Below, one piece after another: positions 38,474-47,000 of a stretch of 64,000 nucleotides of DNA (positions are counted from its first letter, which is position 1; every line of letters starts with the position of its first letter). The DNA is taken from positions 61,517 through 125,516 of the forward strand of contig DIBU01000004.1 of assembly GCA_002416125.1 (NCBI GenBank), given 5' to 3'. The stretch is from Halieaceae bacterium UBA5044 (lineage in GTDB: Bacteria; Pseudomonadota; Gammaproteobacteria; Pseudomonadales; Halieaceae). A program made the position numbers and the translations under genes. A model generated the notes under the pieces. That model had not been told where the DNA came from. It did no database searches and saw nothing but the letters and a program-made list of their open reading frames with translations.

Positions 38474-39778
38474 ATGCCTAGACTCGCGCAGGAGCTATCT
38501 GATGCCGCAGTCCGTCGGCTGAAATGGGGCAGGGTACAATCCGGGAGTAATAAGGGCGCGCCTTGTACCAAGCTGCACGCGGTCGGCGGTGTTGGCGGCC
38601 TGTACCTGTACTGCGCTCCACCCGCACCCGGTAATACCACCTTTGCCCGCTCCTGGATTCTGAAAACGCCTATCGGCAAAGACCGGCCTGAGCTGGGATT
38701 GGGCCCCTATCCTGAAGTGACGCTGTCTATGGCCCGCCAGAAGGCTCGTGAGTTCAAGGAGCAGATCAGGCAGGGCATTGATCCGCGTGTGACGCGAAAG
38801 GCACTTGCGTCGGCTCTGGCCGCTGAACAGGCGAAAGCAGTCACGTTTCGCACAGTGGCTGACAGGTTCATCGTCAAGAAGAGCAAGGAGTTAAAGACCG
38901 TTAAGCAGGTTCAGAAATTGACCGCTCACCTCGAAACCTACGCCTATCCGATATTGGGTAAATTGCAGGTCTCCGACATCGAGCGGGCGGACATTATAAA
39001 AATGCTGACTCCCATCTGGGAGACAAAAACCGAGACCGCAACCAGGGTTAGGGTCACAGTCGAACGCATCCTCGATATGGCAGGCGCCGAGGGTCTCCGC
39101 AATGGCGACAACCCCGCACGGTGGCGCGGCAACCTCGACCTCTCTCTCCCCCTGCCGGGTAAGGTGAGCAAGGTAAAGCATTTGGCAGCCATGCCGGTCG
39201 ATGAAGTCCCGCCGTTTATGAGCGAGCTGGCCGCCAAGGACAGCACCGGTGCAATGGCGCTGCGGTTCGCTATCCTGACTGCTGCCCGATCCGGCGAGAT
39301 ACGCGGCGCCATGTGGAGCGAAATCGACTTCAAAGCCAAAGTCTGGACTATTCCGTGTGAGCGCATGAAAGGCGGTCGCGACCATAAGGTGCCTTTGTGC
39401 CGCGAGGCGGTGGACCTGCTGAAATCACTCCCCCGCGACCATGACTCCAACCTGATATTTGTGAGCCCGACCGGCAAGATGCTGTCAAATATGACCCTGA
39501 CAAAGGTGTTAAAGGATATGGGCCACCAAGTCACACAGCACGGTTTCAGGGCCACATTCCGTACCTGGGCTCAGGAACACACCACCTATCCTGAAGAAGT
39601 CTGTGAACTCGCCTTGGCGCACGTCAATAGCGATGCCACTCGCGTAGCTTATGCTCGATCCGAACTGATCGACAAGCGCCGTAAGCTGATGGCTGATTGG
39701 GAAAGATTCTGCCGCGAAGGTTTGCCAGCTACGGCCAAGATGAAGAGCATCCGGGGGCGCATCGGCTGTCAGTGCTAG
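38474..39778 (+). CDS. Tyrosine-type site-specific integrase, P4-like (DUF4102 N-terminus)
   Basis: 434 residues from the ATG at 38474. The N-terminal ~100 residues match DUF4102, followed by a SAM-like core-binding domain and the catalytic domain. Catalytic residues: Arg272 in T-A-A-R-S-G-E-I-R-G, H356-x2-R359, His383 and nucleophile Tyr393 ten residues later. All needed residues are present, so it may be active. P4-like integrases usually enter tRNA 3' ends. It is the first gene of the island and could mobilise either the scrambled region or the whole ICE. Confidence 0.95.
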   Translation: MPRLAQELSDAAVRRLKWGRVQSGSNKGAPCTKLHAVGGVGGLYLYCAPPAPGNTTFARSWILKTPIGKDRPELGLGPYPEVTLSMARQKAREFKEQIRQGIDPRVTRKALASALAAEQAKAVTFRTVADRFIVKKSKELKTVKQVQKLTAHLETYAYPILGKLQVSDIERADIIKMLTPIWETKTETATRVRVTVERILDMAGAEGLRNGDNPARWRGNLDLSLPLPGKVSKVKHLAAMPVDEVPPFMSELAAKDSTGAMALRFAILTAARSGEIRGAMWSEIDFKAKVWTIPCERMKGGRDHKVPLCREAVDLLKSLPRDHDSNLIFVSPTGKMLSNMTLTKVLKDMGHQVTQHGFRATFRTWAQEHTTYPEEVCELALAHVNSDATRVAYARSELIDKRRKLMADWERFCREGLPATAKMKSIRGRIGCQC

Positions 39779-40072
39779 AAATCTCCTAGTGTGAACAGTC
39801 CTCTGTTGATCTGTCTCGAGAGTTTTCCAGGCAAATTTTACTTCTGGAGGCAGAACTGGTCCGCTCTTTACAGGCGAGCCATGGGGTCGCCGATACCGTT
39901 TCTGCCCTAAGCCTGGTGGCGCAGGAAGGCCATGATGTCCTTGGGGGCCCGTATGGTCTATGTGGTGTATGGGCGATTCCGCGCCTTCAGTGAGGCCATT
40001 TTGGTTCCGATGGGAACTATTACCATTGTTCAGATGTGCCTTAGGGCTACTCTGATTAATTCCGATGTTCAT
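39779..40072 (+). other. Unassigned segment downstream of integrase
   Basis: 294 bp without a convincing gene. It lies directly downstream (on the minus strand) of the istB remnant and may be the 3' part of the decayed IS21 element, but no coding remnant or inverted repeat could be recognised. Confidence 0.35.
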
Positions 40073-40318
40073 CTATAATGGGTCCAGTCCCCGTTTTCGC
40101 ATGGATTCTCCCCTGAGGTTGATCTTGTAGGCGTTGTGAACCAGGCGATCCAGGATGGCGTCAGCGAGTGTCGGATCGCCGATCACGGCGTGCGTGCCAC
40201 TCCTCGATGGGCAGTTGGTTGGTGGCGATGGTCGAGCGCCTGCCGTGGCGATCCTCCAGCACTTCCAGCAGATCACGCCTGTTCTCGGCGTTCAGTTTCA
40301 TCAAGCCCCAGTCTATGC
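40073..40318 (-). pseudogene. istB: 3' remnant of istB (IS21-family ATP-binding helper), frameshifted
   Basis: Two overlapping minus-strand frames together give the end of IstB: D-W-G-L, R-R-D-L-L-E-V-L-E-D-R-H-G-R-R-S-T-I-A-T and Q-L-P-I-E in one frame (to about 40200), then I-G-D-P-T-L-A-D-A-I-L-D-R-L-V-H-N-A-Y-K in another, so there is a frameshift between them. The 5' two-thirds of the gene, including Walker A, is missing; the sequence changes abruptly at about 40316 into the adaptor-gene fragment. Confidence 0.85.
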
Positions 40319-40680
40319 CAGCCGCTTCACCGAGAGGTCGAACTCTGCTTGTCGCAGCCGAATGAGGGGGCACCCTGGTCAACACGATCACCAAAGTTCA
40401 CCCGGATCTCCTCAATCAGCCCGCCAACAAGGGGCACGGTATTGGTTGTCTTGTGCGCAAATACGGAACCGGTTGCCAGTATGGGTTCGCTGATATGGAC
40501 CTGTTCTGGCCTCCCGATCTGGATTTGGGGCAGGCGAGCGGTGTCGTTGGACTCTGGGCCCGCTGCAGGTTTCATGGTTGAATGGTCTCAGGCCGCAACT
40601 ACTGTAAAGAGACAGCCGGCCAGCAGGAATTTACGGGGCGGTGAAACTGTGTCCATTCTTTCAGCAAGCGCTCCGAGAGT
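40316..40680 (-). pseudogene. Truncated, diverged duplicate of the RND adaptor gene 5' end
   Basis: About 365 bp matches 45708-46073 in the same orientation at roughly nine of ten bases by eye, including about 25 bp before the adaptor start codon. The decoded Q-I-Q-I-G-R-P-E-Q-V-H-I-S-E-P-I-L stretch is shared with the intact adaptor. A one-base indel near 40365 and several substitutions disrupt the frame. It is fused to an istB remnant on one side and an IS3 OrfA fragment on the other. Confidence 0.9.
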
Positions 40681-40877
40681 CGACACAGTGTTTCAGTTTG
40701 TGAACGATCAGGCTCAGCGTGCCCCTCCGGTGCCTCGTGCTCTCTGAGCCAGCGCCCCAGCATGTTTGCATTAATCTCCAAGCCGTGCGCTGCCTCGGCC
40801 CGTGAATAGCCCTGCTCCACCACTAGGCTGATAGCATCCAGCTTGAATTCCTTCGAGTACTGCTTTCTTGTGGTCAT
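40681..40877 (-). pseudogene. 5' fragment of IS3-family transposase OrfA
   Basis: From the ATG at 40877 the minus strand encodes M-T-T-R-K-Q-Y-S-K-E-F-K-L-D-A and A-A-H-G-L-E-I-N-A-N-M-L-G-R-W, the helix-turn-helix part of IS3-family OrfA. Homology stops after about 50 residues; the frame then runs into the duplicated adaptor sequence. No OrfB is present. The bases just upstream (to about 40925) are probably the IS left end. Confidence 0.85.
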
Positions 40878-40980
40878 ATCCCATCTCCAGTTTCAGGGTA
40901 TTATCCTTAACTGGGTTGGTAACATCCATTTAACCACTTCACGGTTCGATGTCGGCAATTACTGTCAGGGCAAGCCTGAA

Positions 40981-41385
40981 CTACCGCGCGTTAACAAATG
41001 TCAATGAGGCGATCGCCGTAGGTTCTTCGAGTGAGTTTTGCCAGGCGACGGCATTGATTGTTTGAATCTGCTTGCCACTTCTGACGATATTCGCTCTGCT
41101 GAACATCGCTTTGTCACCGCTGGTAGGGCGCAAATAGCTTGTATTGATGGAGATCAGGCCACAATTCTGATTGTTTGCAGCTCTGATGGCGGCCAGGGTG
41201 CCAGTTAATTCAAGAACGCCTGATACAATACCGCCGTGCCAAGCGCGCAATAGCGGGTTTCCGGTGAATATCTCCCGCCACTGTGTCACGCACTCAACGT
41301 ACTCCTCTGCAGAGAGGATCTCTGTACCGTAATTGAGCGCATAAGGGGATTGTTCAATAAACAAGGCAAGTGAGGTTGTGTTCAT
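40981..41385 (-). CDS. Hotdog-fold thioesterase, PaaI-like (second of a pair)
   Basis: 134 residues. A hotdog domain is suggested by A-W-H-G-G-I-V-S-G-V-L-E-L-T-G-T and the I-N-T-S-Y-L-R-P strand. It lies 13 bp after the other thioesterase gene and is the last gene of the efflux operon. Codon use and base composition are visibly less GC-rich than the chromosomal genes to the left. The substrate is unknown. Confidence 0.82.
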   Translation of the reverse strand: MNTTSLALFIEQSPYALNYGTEILSAEEYVECVTQWREIFTGNPLLRAWHGGIVSGVLELTGTLAAIRAANNQNCGLISINTSYLRPTSGDKAMFSRANIVRSGKQIQTINAVAWQNSLEEPTAIASLTFVNAR

Positions 41386-41398
41386 ATCCTGTACCGAA

Positions 41399-41848
41399 TC
41401 AAAGGGCTGAGTTCAGAGCTGGGCCTGGCGTGCCAACTTTAAAAATGCTGATGGCACTAGAGTAGGTGAAGAGAGTTTTCGTTGATATGGCCCTGGCACG
41501 AACGTAGGCAAAATCTCCCGACTGTTGATAACACTGCGCCTCGACTGTCACGTTCTGTCCCGATTCGGGTTGCCGAATATGATCTATTCTCAAATTGACC
41601 GTGGCTATCGCTGTTGGCTCTTTCAGTCTGAGCATGACGGCGAACCCGCAAGCGCTGTCAATGGCCGTCGCCAGTGCGCTGGTATGGATCGCTCCGTTTT
41701 CCAATGCATTGGCGTGTTTTTGCTGAAAAGGCAGGAGAAGCCTTACCGTGTCGCCCTCTATGTCGACCAGTTTCAGGCCTAGATCAAGATGCGCCCCAAC
41801 TCGGCTGGAAAACAGCCCATACAACTGCTTTATGTGATCTGAAGTCAT
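41399..41848 (-). CDS. Hotdog-fold thioesterase, PaaI family (first of a pair)
   Basis: 149 residues. N-A-L-E-N-G-A-I-H-T-S-A-L-A-T-A-I-D-S-A-C-G is the hotdog central helix with the N-x-x-G...D-S arrangement of PaaI enzymes, followed by the L-R-I-D-H-I-R-Q-P strand. The start overlaps the RND pump stop by four bases (ATGA), so it is translationally coupled to the pump. Coupling suggests it processes or detoxifies an acyl-CoA-linked compound related to the pump substrate; that is inference. Confidence 0.85.
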   Translation of the reverse strand: MTSDHIKQLYGLFSSRVGAHLDLGLKLVDIEGDTVRLLLPFQQKHANALENGAIHTSALATAIDSACGFAVMLRLKEPTAIATVNLRIDHIRQPESGQNVTVEAQCYQQSGDFAYVRARAISTKTLFTYSSAISIFKVGTPGPALNSAL

Positions 41849-44800
41849 TTCACGGATTCCTTCCGTTCTGCCAAGAAGCGATTAAGCCTGATTTTCGAGT
41901 CTACAATCAGGGTGAATACCACCGGCACCACAAACAGAGTCAGGAGAGTTGAAGAACCCAAACCGCCAATCACGATAATACCGGTAGATGTCCGTAGTTC
42001 TGCTCCGTCGCTTGTCGCCAGAGCGATGGGGATCATGCCGAATATAGTGGAGAATGCCGTCATCAGAACTGGACGTAGCCGTAACTTTGCCGATTCTATC
42101 ATCGCGTCTTTTGCCGCCAAGCCTCGCGACATGGACTGATTGGCCTGATCCACCAGCAAAATACCATTCTTCATCACCAGGCCCATTAAGGCTACCATGG
42201 CAATCTGTGTCGTCGCGGAAAGCTCGGAGTTGGTCAGAGCCAGTAAAGTGAATGCGCCAACAAAAGACAGAGGCGCGGTGAGCATTATGGCGACAGGTTG
42301 GGCGAAGCTTTCGAATTGACTTGCGAGAATCATGTACAGAATCAGCAGGGCCAGCATGAAAGCGAACAACAAGGAGTTGGCAACCTCGCGCACCTGCTCG
42401 GAGGTTCCAAGATAGGTTGCCTCATAACCTGGCTCAAATTCCATATCGGTCAGAATTCTGTCCATTGCTACCAGTAGCTCTCCAGCGGCAGTACCCGCCG
42501 GCGCATTACCTGATACAGAAATTTTTCTGGCACGGTTATACCTGTCGATCTGTACCGGCCCATCCTTGATTGCTACGTCAGCAACACTTCGGAAGTCGAC
42601 CAGGCTGTCGTCCGAGGATCGCAATTGAATCAGGTCAAATGTGCCAATGTGATCGCGATACTCCTGATCGAATCTGAGCCTGACGTCGTAGCGATCACCG
42701 TGCTCTTGAAAGCTGGCGATATCCTTGCCGCCCATAGTTGTACCAACAGCACTGGCGATATTGTGCACGGATATACCAAGCTTGGCCGCACGGTCGCGGT
42801 TGATGCTTACCTGAATCTCGGGCTTGCCGGATTCGTAGCTGGATTTGACGTCGCGAAACAGTCCCGAGGCCTGCATCGCCTGCATTATATGTTCGGAATA
42901 GCGCTGAAGCTTGTCGAGATCCGGCCCACTAAGCGCCAAATCGAGGTCCGCGCCGAAGAAGCCGCCGCCGGAGATCCAGGGTACCTGAGCCATGGTGATG
43001 TGCTGAGCCTGAGGCGCTGCTTTAGTCAAGGCGAGACGGATTTCATCCATAATCAGGTTTTGATGAATATTGCGTTCCTGTTTGGGGGTCAAGCCGACAT
43101 AAAAGCTGATCTCATTGGTCTTTGTCTGTGCGCCTGAGCCGATAACGGCGAAGACCAGCTGAACATGCTCGAACTCCTTGACCCTTGCACTCAACCTGGA
43201 AGCCACTCGCTTTGACTCAGCTATTCCGGTGCCCAGCGGCAGTTCAACCGCAGCGATAAACTCGCTCCGATCAGCTTTGGACGTGAATGACAGCGGAACC
43301 TTGCCCGCGTAATGGACACCAATGGCGACGGCTATTCCGGCAAAAATCAGAACCAGCCACCTTGCGGACAATGCCGCTCGTACCAAGGACACGTAGCTGG
43401 ATTCCAGCCTGGAGTGTGCGCGTTCCAATGCGTGTACTGCTGAGCTTTTCGTGGTACTGCGCTGCAGCAGTCTGGAGCAGAGCATGGGAGTCAAAGTCAG
43501 TGATATTATCAAAGAGATTCCGACAGCAACTGCGACGGTAACGCCATACTGGTACATGAATACGCCGATCAGTCCATCCGTGAACGAAATGGGCAGGAAA
43601 ACAGCCATGACTGCGAACGTCGAGGCAACCACTGCCATAGCGACCTTTCCTGTGCCTACCGACGCGGCAACAGCGGGTTCTTGACCTTCCTCGATTTCCC
43701 TGTATATCGACTCCAACACTACGACGGCATCGTCGACCAGTAGGCCAACGCACAAAGAAATCGCAATAAGCGACATCATGTTTATTGAGAAATCCAGGAC
43801 GTAAAAGGCAAAGAAGGTGGCTATGAGTGCCGTAGGAATGGCCGTAGCAACAATGATAGTGGCACGAATGCTCAGAAGGAAAAACAGTGTCACCGCAACA
43901 ACGAGCACGACACCCAATATAATGTCGAATGAAACGTCTCGTACCGTGGATTCAATGAATCTGGAATTATCCCTGACCGGGGTCAGGGAAATGTCGGATC
44001 GTATTTCGTCCCTTATCTTTTCGAGCTCTGCTCTAATGGCTCGAGCCACGTTGACGGTGTTTGCACCGCTTTGCTTGCGTATCTCAAGACTAATGCCATT
44101 TATTCCGTCGAGTTCGGCATAACTTCGTTCATCTTCAAGCCCATCTTCCAATCTTGCCACATCTCTCAATCGGACCAGTGCCTGGTTGACGCGGAATATC
44201 GCAATATCTTTCAACTCTTCGATGCTTGTCACCTCTCCAAGTGTCTTGACGGTGAACTCAGAGTTGCCGTTTTGGTATTCCAGTCGTCCACCGGCGATGT
44301 CCACGTGCTCTCGTCTTATGGCTGCAGATATATCGTCAACAGTAGTGCCATAGCCGCGCATCCGGCTTGCATTGAGCCAAATCCGGACTTCCCTTTCACG
44401 ATCTCCCACAAGTTGTACGCTACCGACACCCGGAACCCTCTGTAAGCGTTCCTTCACTGTGCTTTTGGCCAGTTTGGTTAACTCGCCTGTCGGCAGAGGC
44501 CCAGACATGATGATGGAGACTATCGGCTCGGAATCCGGATCGAGGATTGTAATCAGTGGTTGTTTTGTCCCCTCTGGTAAAAACGGGAAAGCCCTGGCTG
44601 CCTTGTCTCGAACCTCCTGTGCTTTCAAATTCACGTCCGTTTCCAGTTCGAACTCCAGGATGATCTGGGAGTACCCGTCGGCACTTGCCGAGCGAAGACT
44701 GTCTAGTCCCGCGATCGCAAACAGTTCCTCCTCAAGTCGGTCTGTTACCTCTGATTCCATTGTCGCGGGAGAGGCACCTTCCAGAGTTGTTTCAACAGTG

Positions 44801-44934
44801 ACAATGGGAATGTCAACATGGGGGAACAGACTCATATTGACGCGCGGCATTGATATGGCGCCCAGCAATACCAATGCGCCGACGAACATGACGGTCATGA
44901 CAGGACGGCGAATCGAGAGGTCAGCGATCCACAT
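41845..44934 (-). CDS. RND-family efflux permease (AcrB/HAE1-like)
   Basis: 1029 residues, the normal length for a complete RND pump with two sets of six transmembrane helices and two periplasmic porter loops. The N-terminus has the typical S-I-R-R-P-V-M-T-V-M motif; the proton-relay aspartates are in L-C-V-G-L-L-V-D-D-A-V-V-V-L-E near residue 405, and the matching helix in the second half has G-L-V-M-K-N-G-I-L-L-V-D-Q. It starts in the stop of the adaptor gene (TGATG). No outer membrane channel gene is nearby, so it probably uses a chromosomal TolC-like protein. Confidence 0.95.
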   Translation of the reverse strand: MWIADLSIRRPVMTVMFVGALVLLGAISMPRVNMSLFPHVDIPIVTVETTLEGASPATMESEVTDRLEEELFAIAGLDSLRSASADGYSQIILEFELETDVNLKAQEVRDKAARAFPFLPEGTKQPLITILDPDSEPIVSIIMSGPLPTGELTKLAKSTVKERLQRVPGVGSVQLVGDREREVRIWLNASRMRGYGTTVDDISAAIRREHVDIAGGRLEYQNGNSEFTVKTLGEVTSIEELKDIAIFRVNQALVRLRDVARLEDGLEDERSYAELDGINGISLEIRKQSGANTVNVARAIRAELEKIRDEIRSDISLTPVRDNSRFIESTVRDVSFDIILGVVLVVAVTLFFLLSIRATIIVATAIPTALIATFFAFYVLDFSINMMSLIAISLCVGLLVDDAVVVLESIYREIEEGQEPAVAASVGTGKVAMAVVASTFAVMAVFLPISFTDGLIGVFMYQYGVTVAVAVGISLIISLTLTPMLCSRLLQRSTTKSSAVHALERAHSRLESSYVSLVRAALSARWLVLIFAGIAVAIGVHYAGKVPLSFTSKADRSEFIAAVELPLGTGIAESKRVASRLSARVKEFEHVQLVFAVIGSGAQTKTNEISFYVGLTPKQERNIHQNLIMDEIRLALTKAAPQAQHITMAQVPWISGGGFFGADLDLALSGPDLDKLQRYSEHIMQAMQASGLFRDVKSSYESGKPEIQVSINRDRAAKLGISVHNIASAVGTTMGGKDIASFQEHGDRYDVRLRFDQEYRDHIGTFDLIQLRSSDDSLVDFRSVADVAIKDGPVQIDRYNRARKISVSGNAPAGTAAGELLVAMDRILTDMEFEPGYEATYLGTSEQVREVANSLLFAFMLALLILYMILASQFESFAQPVAIMLTAPLSFVGAFTLLALTNSELSATTQIAMVALMGLVMKNGILLVDQANQSMSRGLAAKDAMIESAKLRLRPVLMTAFSTIFGMIPIALATSDGAELRTSTGIIVIGGLGSSTLLTLFVVPVVFTLIVDSKIRLNRFLAERKESVK

Positions 44935-46049
44935 CAGAGCAGTTGGTCGACTGTGACCGGGTTGCCCGGTTCCAGAGTGTGACGTTGCGTGCCGACAATA
45001 ATGTTGGTATCAGGATCTAGTTCAGAAAGCAGTTCCAAGCTGCCATCAGTCAAGGCTTTTACCGCCACATTCATCCGTTGGACTTTGCCATCTTCTACTG
45101 TCAACACGTGCCTGTCTTGCCCCGCGCCTAAAAGTGATTCCGGTGGCAGAATCCGAATCTCTCGGGCTTCAGGGTAAAGCTTGACCACCGCAAACAGCCC
45201 GGGCTTTATGACATAGTCAGGATTGGCGATACCGATACGCAATTCGATATTGCGTGTATTCAGTTCGTGATTATCGTTGATCAAGGCCACACGTGATTCG
45301 AAGGTTTGACCCAGGCTGGGAATATGGACAATTGCCCGCATGCCAGGACTCACTGATGTGAGATATGTTTCTGGCACAAAGATCTGAACGATAACAATGT
45401 CAATCTTCTGTAATTGAACGACCGGACTTTCCGAGCGCATTACCGAGGGCACGAATGCGCCTTCATCGACAAAACGCTTGGTGATGACACCGCGAAAAGG
45501 CGCCTTTACAATTGAGTCGGTCAACTCCTGTTGCGCGAGAGACAAGTTGACTTCAGCCATGCCCAATTTGGACGTGGACACCGCAACGCGCGTCTCCAGG
45601 GCGTCAAGGGTTTCCTGGGAAATTACCTCCCGTTCTCTGAGCCTGTTGGCGTTGTCCAAATTGCGCAGGGCATCTTCAAGTTCCGATTTGGCCAGATCTC
45701 GCGCATGTGCCAGCCGCTTCACCGCGAGTTCGAACTCTGTTTGTCGCAGCATTATGAGCGGGTCACCCTGGTCAACACGATCACCAACGTTCACACGGAT
45801 TTCCTCAATCAGCCCGCCAACAAGGGGCACAACATTGGTTGTCTTGTGCGCAAATACGGAACCGGTTGTCAGTATGGGTTCGCTGATATGGACCTGTTCT
45901 GGCCTCCCGATCTGGATTTGGGCCAGGGGAGCGGTTTCGTTGGACTCTAGGCCCGCTGCAGGTTCCGTGGTTGAATGGTCACAGGCCGCAAGTACTGTCA
46001 AGAGACAGCCGGCCAGCAGGAATTTACGGGGCGGTGAAACTGTGTCCAT
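44934..46049 (-). CDS. RND efflux periplasmic adaptor (HlyD/membrane fusion) lipoprotein
   Basis: 371 residues. Lipobox L-A-A-C23 ends the signal. The family order is visible: lipoyl-like half (V-G-D-R-V-D-Q-G-D-P-L near 95), coiled-coil hairpin (about 110-180), second lipoyl half (V-K-A-P-F-R-G-V-I-T near 195), beta-barrel and membrane-proximal domains. First gene of the efflux operon, translationally coupled to the pump. Its 5' 300-odd bases are duplicated as a broken copy at 40316-40680. Expression probably answers to the divergent MarR gene. Confidence 0.93.
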   Translation of the reverse strand: MDTVSPPRKFLLAGCLLTVLAACDHSTTEPAAGLESNETAPLAQIQIGRPEQVHISEPILTTGSVFAHKTTNVVPLVGGLIEEIRVNVGDRVDQGDPLIMLRQTEFELAVKRLAHARDLAKSELEDALRNLDNANRLREREVISQETLDALETRVAVSTSKLGMAEVNLSLAQQELTDSIVKAPFRGVITKRFVDEGAFVPSVMRSESPVVQLQKIDIVIVQIFVPETYLTSVSPGMRAIVHIPSLGQTFESRVALINDNHELNTRNIELRIGIANPDYVIKPGLFAVVKLYPEAREIRILPPESLLGAGQDRHVLTVEDGKVQRMNVAVKALTDGSLELLSELDPDTNIIVGTQRHTLEPGNPVTVDQLL

Positions 46050-46073
46050 TCTTTCAATAAGCGCTCAGAGAGT
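45708..46073 (-). repeat. Intact copy of the ~365-bp adaptor-gene direct repeat
   Basis: Matches 40316-40680 in the same orientation with roughly 28 mismatches and one indel by eye. The two copies lie about 5.4 kb apart and bracket the pump and thioesterase genes, so recombination between them could delete that module. Confidence 0.88.
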
Positions 46074-46104
46074 TGACTAGTGTCTGCATGTCAGCTAAAA
46101 AGTA

Positions 46105-46133
46105 ACTGTAGTTTCTATAACTAAGGTAATCAA
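46105..46133 (-). promoter_or_regulatory. Candidate promoter of the efflux operon
   Basis: On the minus strand a TTGATT -35 box (46133-46128) and a TACAGT -10 box (46110-46105) are 17 bp apart, about 55 bp upstream of the adaptor start. The inverted repeat at 46109-46123 lies in the spacer. Confidence 0.5.
46109..46123. promoter_or_regulatory. Candidate MarR operator (inverted repeat)
   Basis: TAGTT-TCTAT-AACTA is an inverted repeat with five-base arms in the 91-bp gap between the MarR gene and the efflux operon, between the predicted -35 and -10 boxes. MarR dimers typically bind such AT-rich palindromes and autoregulate; the assignment is inferred from position and symmetry. Confidence 0.5.
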
Positions 46134-46140
46134 TATTTCA

Positions 46141-46608
46141 GTGAAAAGTCAAGAAATTCAGGGCAAGCGGTTTACGCACCATCACGTGAGTACATTGATG
46201 CACGAAGTGAGTTTAATGGTTGCCAAGATTTTCAATCGCGAGGTTCGAGACTTCGAACTGACTCGCAGTCAGTGGCAGGTTCTCTACCTACTCTATACAG
46301 AGGGGCCACTAACCCAGACACAGATAGCCGAAAGACTGTTGATGGCGAAGCCGCCGCTGGGCAAAATCGTTGATCGTCTGGAAGACGCAAGCTGGGTTGA
46401 ACGCATGCCAGACGCAAGTGACAAACGCGTGAAACGCGTTGTGCTCACGGGCAGGATCCGACCTTTGCTGCCCGAACTGGAAAATGTCGTTGAACAGATT
46501 GAGGAGATTCTACTGGACGGCATCCCGATCGAAGAGCGCGACAGTTTGATCGGACAGTTGCAACGTGTACGCGCCAATTTACGTCAACGCCTATTTGACC
46601 AAGGCTAA
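46141..46608 (+). CDS. MarR-family transcriptional regulator
   Basis: 155 residues from a GTG start. The winged helix-turn-helix reads L-T-R-S-Q-W-Q-V-L-Y-L-L, L-T-Q-T-Q-I-A-E-R-L-L-M-A-K-P-P-L-G and L-E-D-A-S-W-V-E-R-M-P-D-A-S-D-K-R, the standard MarR recognition helix and wing. Terminal helices form the dimer interface. Divergent from the efflux operon, it probably represses that operon and itself, released by a pump substrate. Base composition matches the efflux genes, so they moved together. Confidence 0.93.
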   Translation: MKSQEIQGKRFTHHHVSTLMHEVSLMVAKIFNREVRDFELTRSQWQVLYLLYTEGPLTQTQIAERLLMAKPPLGKIVDRLEDASWVERMPDASDKRVKRVVLTGRIRPLLPELENVVEQIEEILLDGIPIEERDSLIGQLQRVRANLRQRLFDQG

Positions 46609-46618
46609 CGAAGTGTCA

Positions 46619-46736
46619 GCCCGGCCTCCAGAACCTGCTGGATTCTCTGGGCATCGATGTACGCTTACCGCCGCCACGCTACAATGTCGCGCCCACCGAA
46701 GATGTGCTGCTGCTTGCATATTACGGCCCATTGTGA
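46619..46736 (+). pseudogene. Internal fragment of an SRAP (YedK/HMCES-like) gene
   Basis: The frame containing 46629-46736 reads L-Q-N-L-L-D-S-L-G-I-D-V-R-L, then P-P-P-R-Y-N-V-A-P-T, the N-terminal hallmark of SOS-response-associated peptidases (DUF159). The initiating M-C-G-R-F catalytic cysteine segment and everything after residue ~45 are missing; a stop follows at 46734. Confidence 0.75.
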
Positions 46737-46740
46737 AGAC

Positions 46741-46835
46741 CCTGAATCGCCCTGAGTTTGCCGGAGGCTCCAAACCTTGAGAGGATGGAGCAATGAACAA
46801 ACTAACGAGATATCCCCCAGAGTTCCGGGATCGGC
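46741..46835 (+). pseudogene. IS3-family left end and first codons of OrfA
   Basis: The stretch T-G-A-A-T-C-G-C-C-C then G-G-A-G-G-C-T-C-C and GAGAGGATGGAGCA before an ATG at 46793 is the typical left end of IS3-group elements. The first ~13 codons (M-N-K-L-T-R-Y-P-P-E-F-R-D-R) match OrfA, then homology ends. Confidence 0.75.
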
Positions 46836-46845
46836 TGCGGAATAC

Positions 46846-47000
46846 GCAGCGTTATCTGAAGGCCCCGCCGGGAAAGGACAACGTCCAGCTGATCGTCATG
46901 GATCTGTCGGAGACCTACCGCAATATCGCTCGTCGCTACTTCCCCAATGCGATGATCGTGGCAGACCGTTTCCACGTCATCCGCCGTGTTGTTCATCCGC
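46846..47000 (+). pseudogene. Internal fragment of an ISL3-family transposase
   Basis: In frame with the IS3 start, the sequence encodes M-D-L-S-E-T-Y-R-N-I-A-R-R-Y-F-P-N-A and V-A-D-R-F-H-V-I-R-R, the conserved first catalytic Asp region of ISL3 (DUF204-type) DDE transposases. Both ends are missing. The chimeric frame stops at 47080. Confidence 0.82.
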
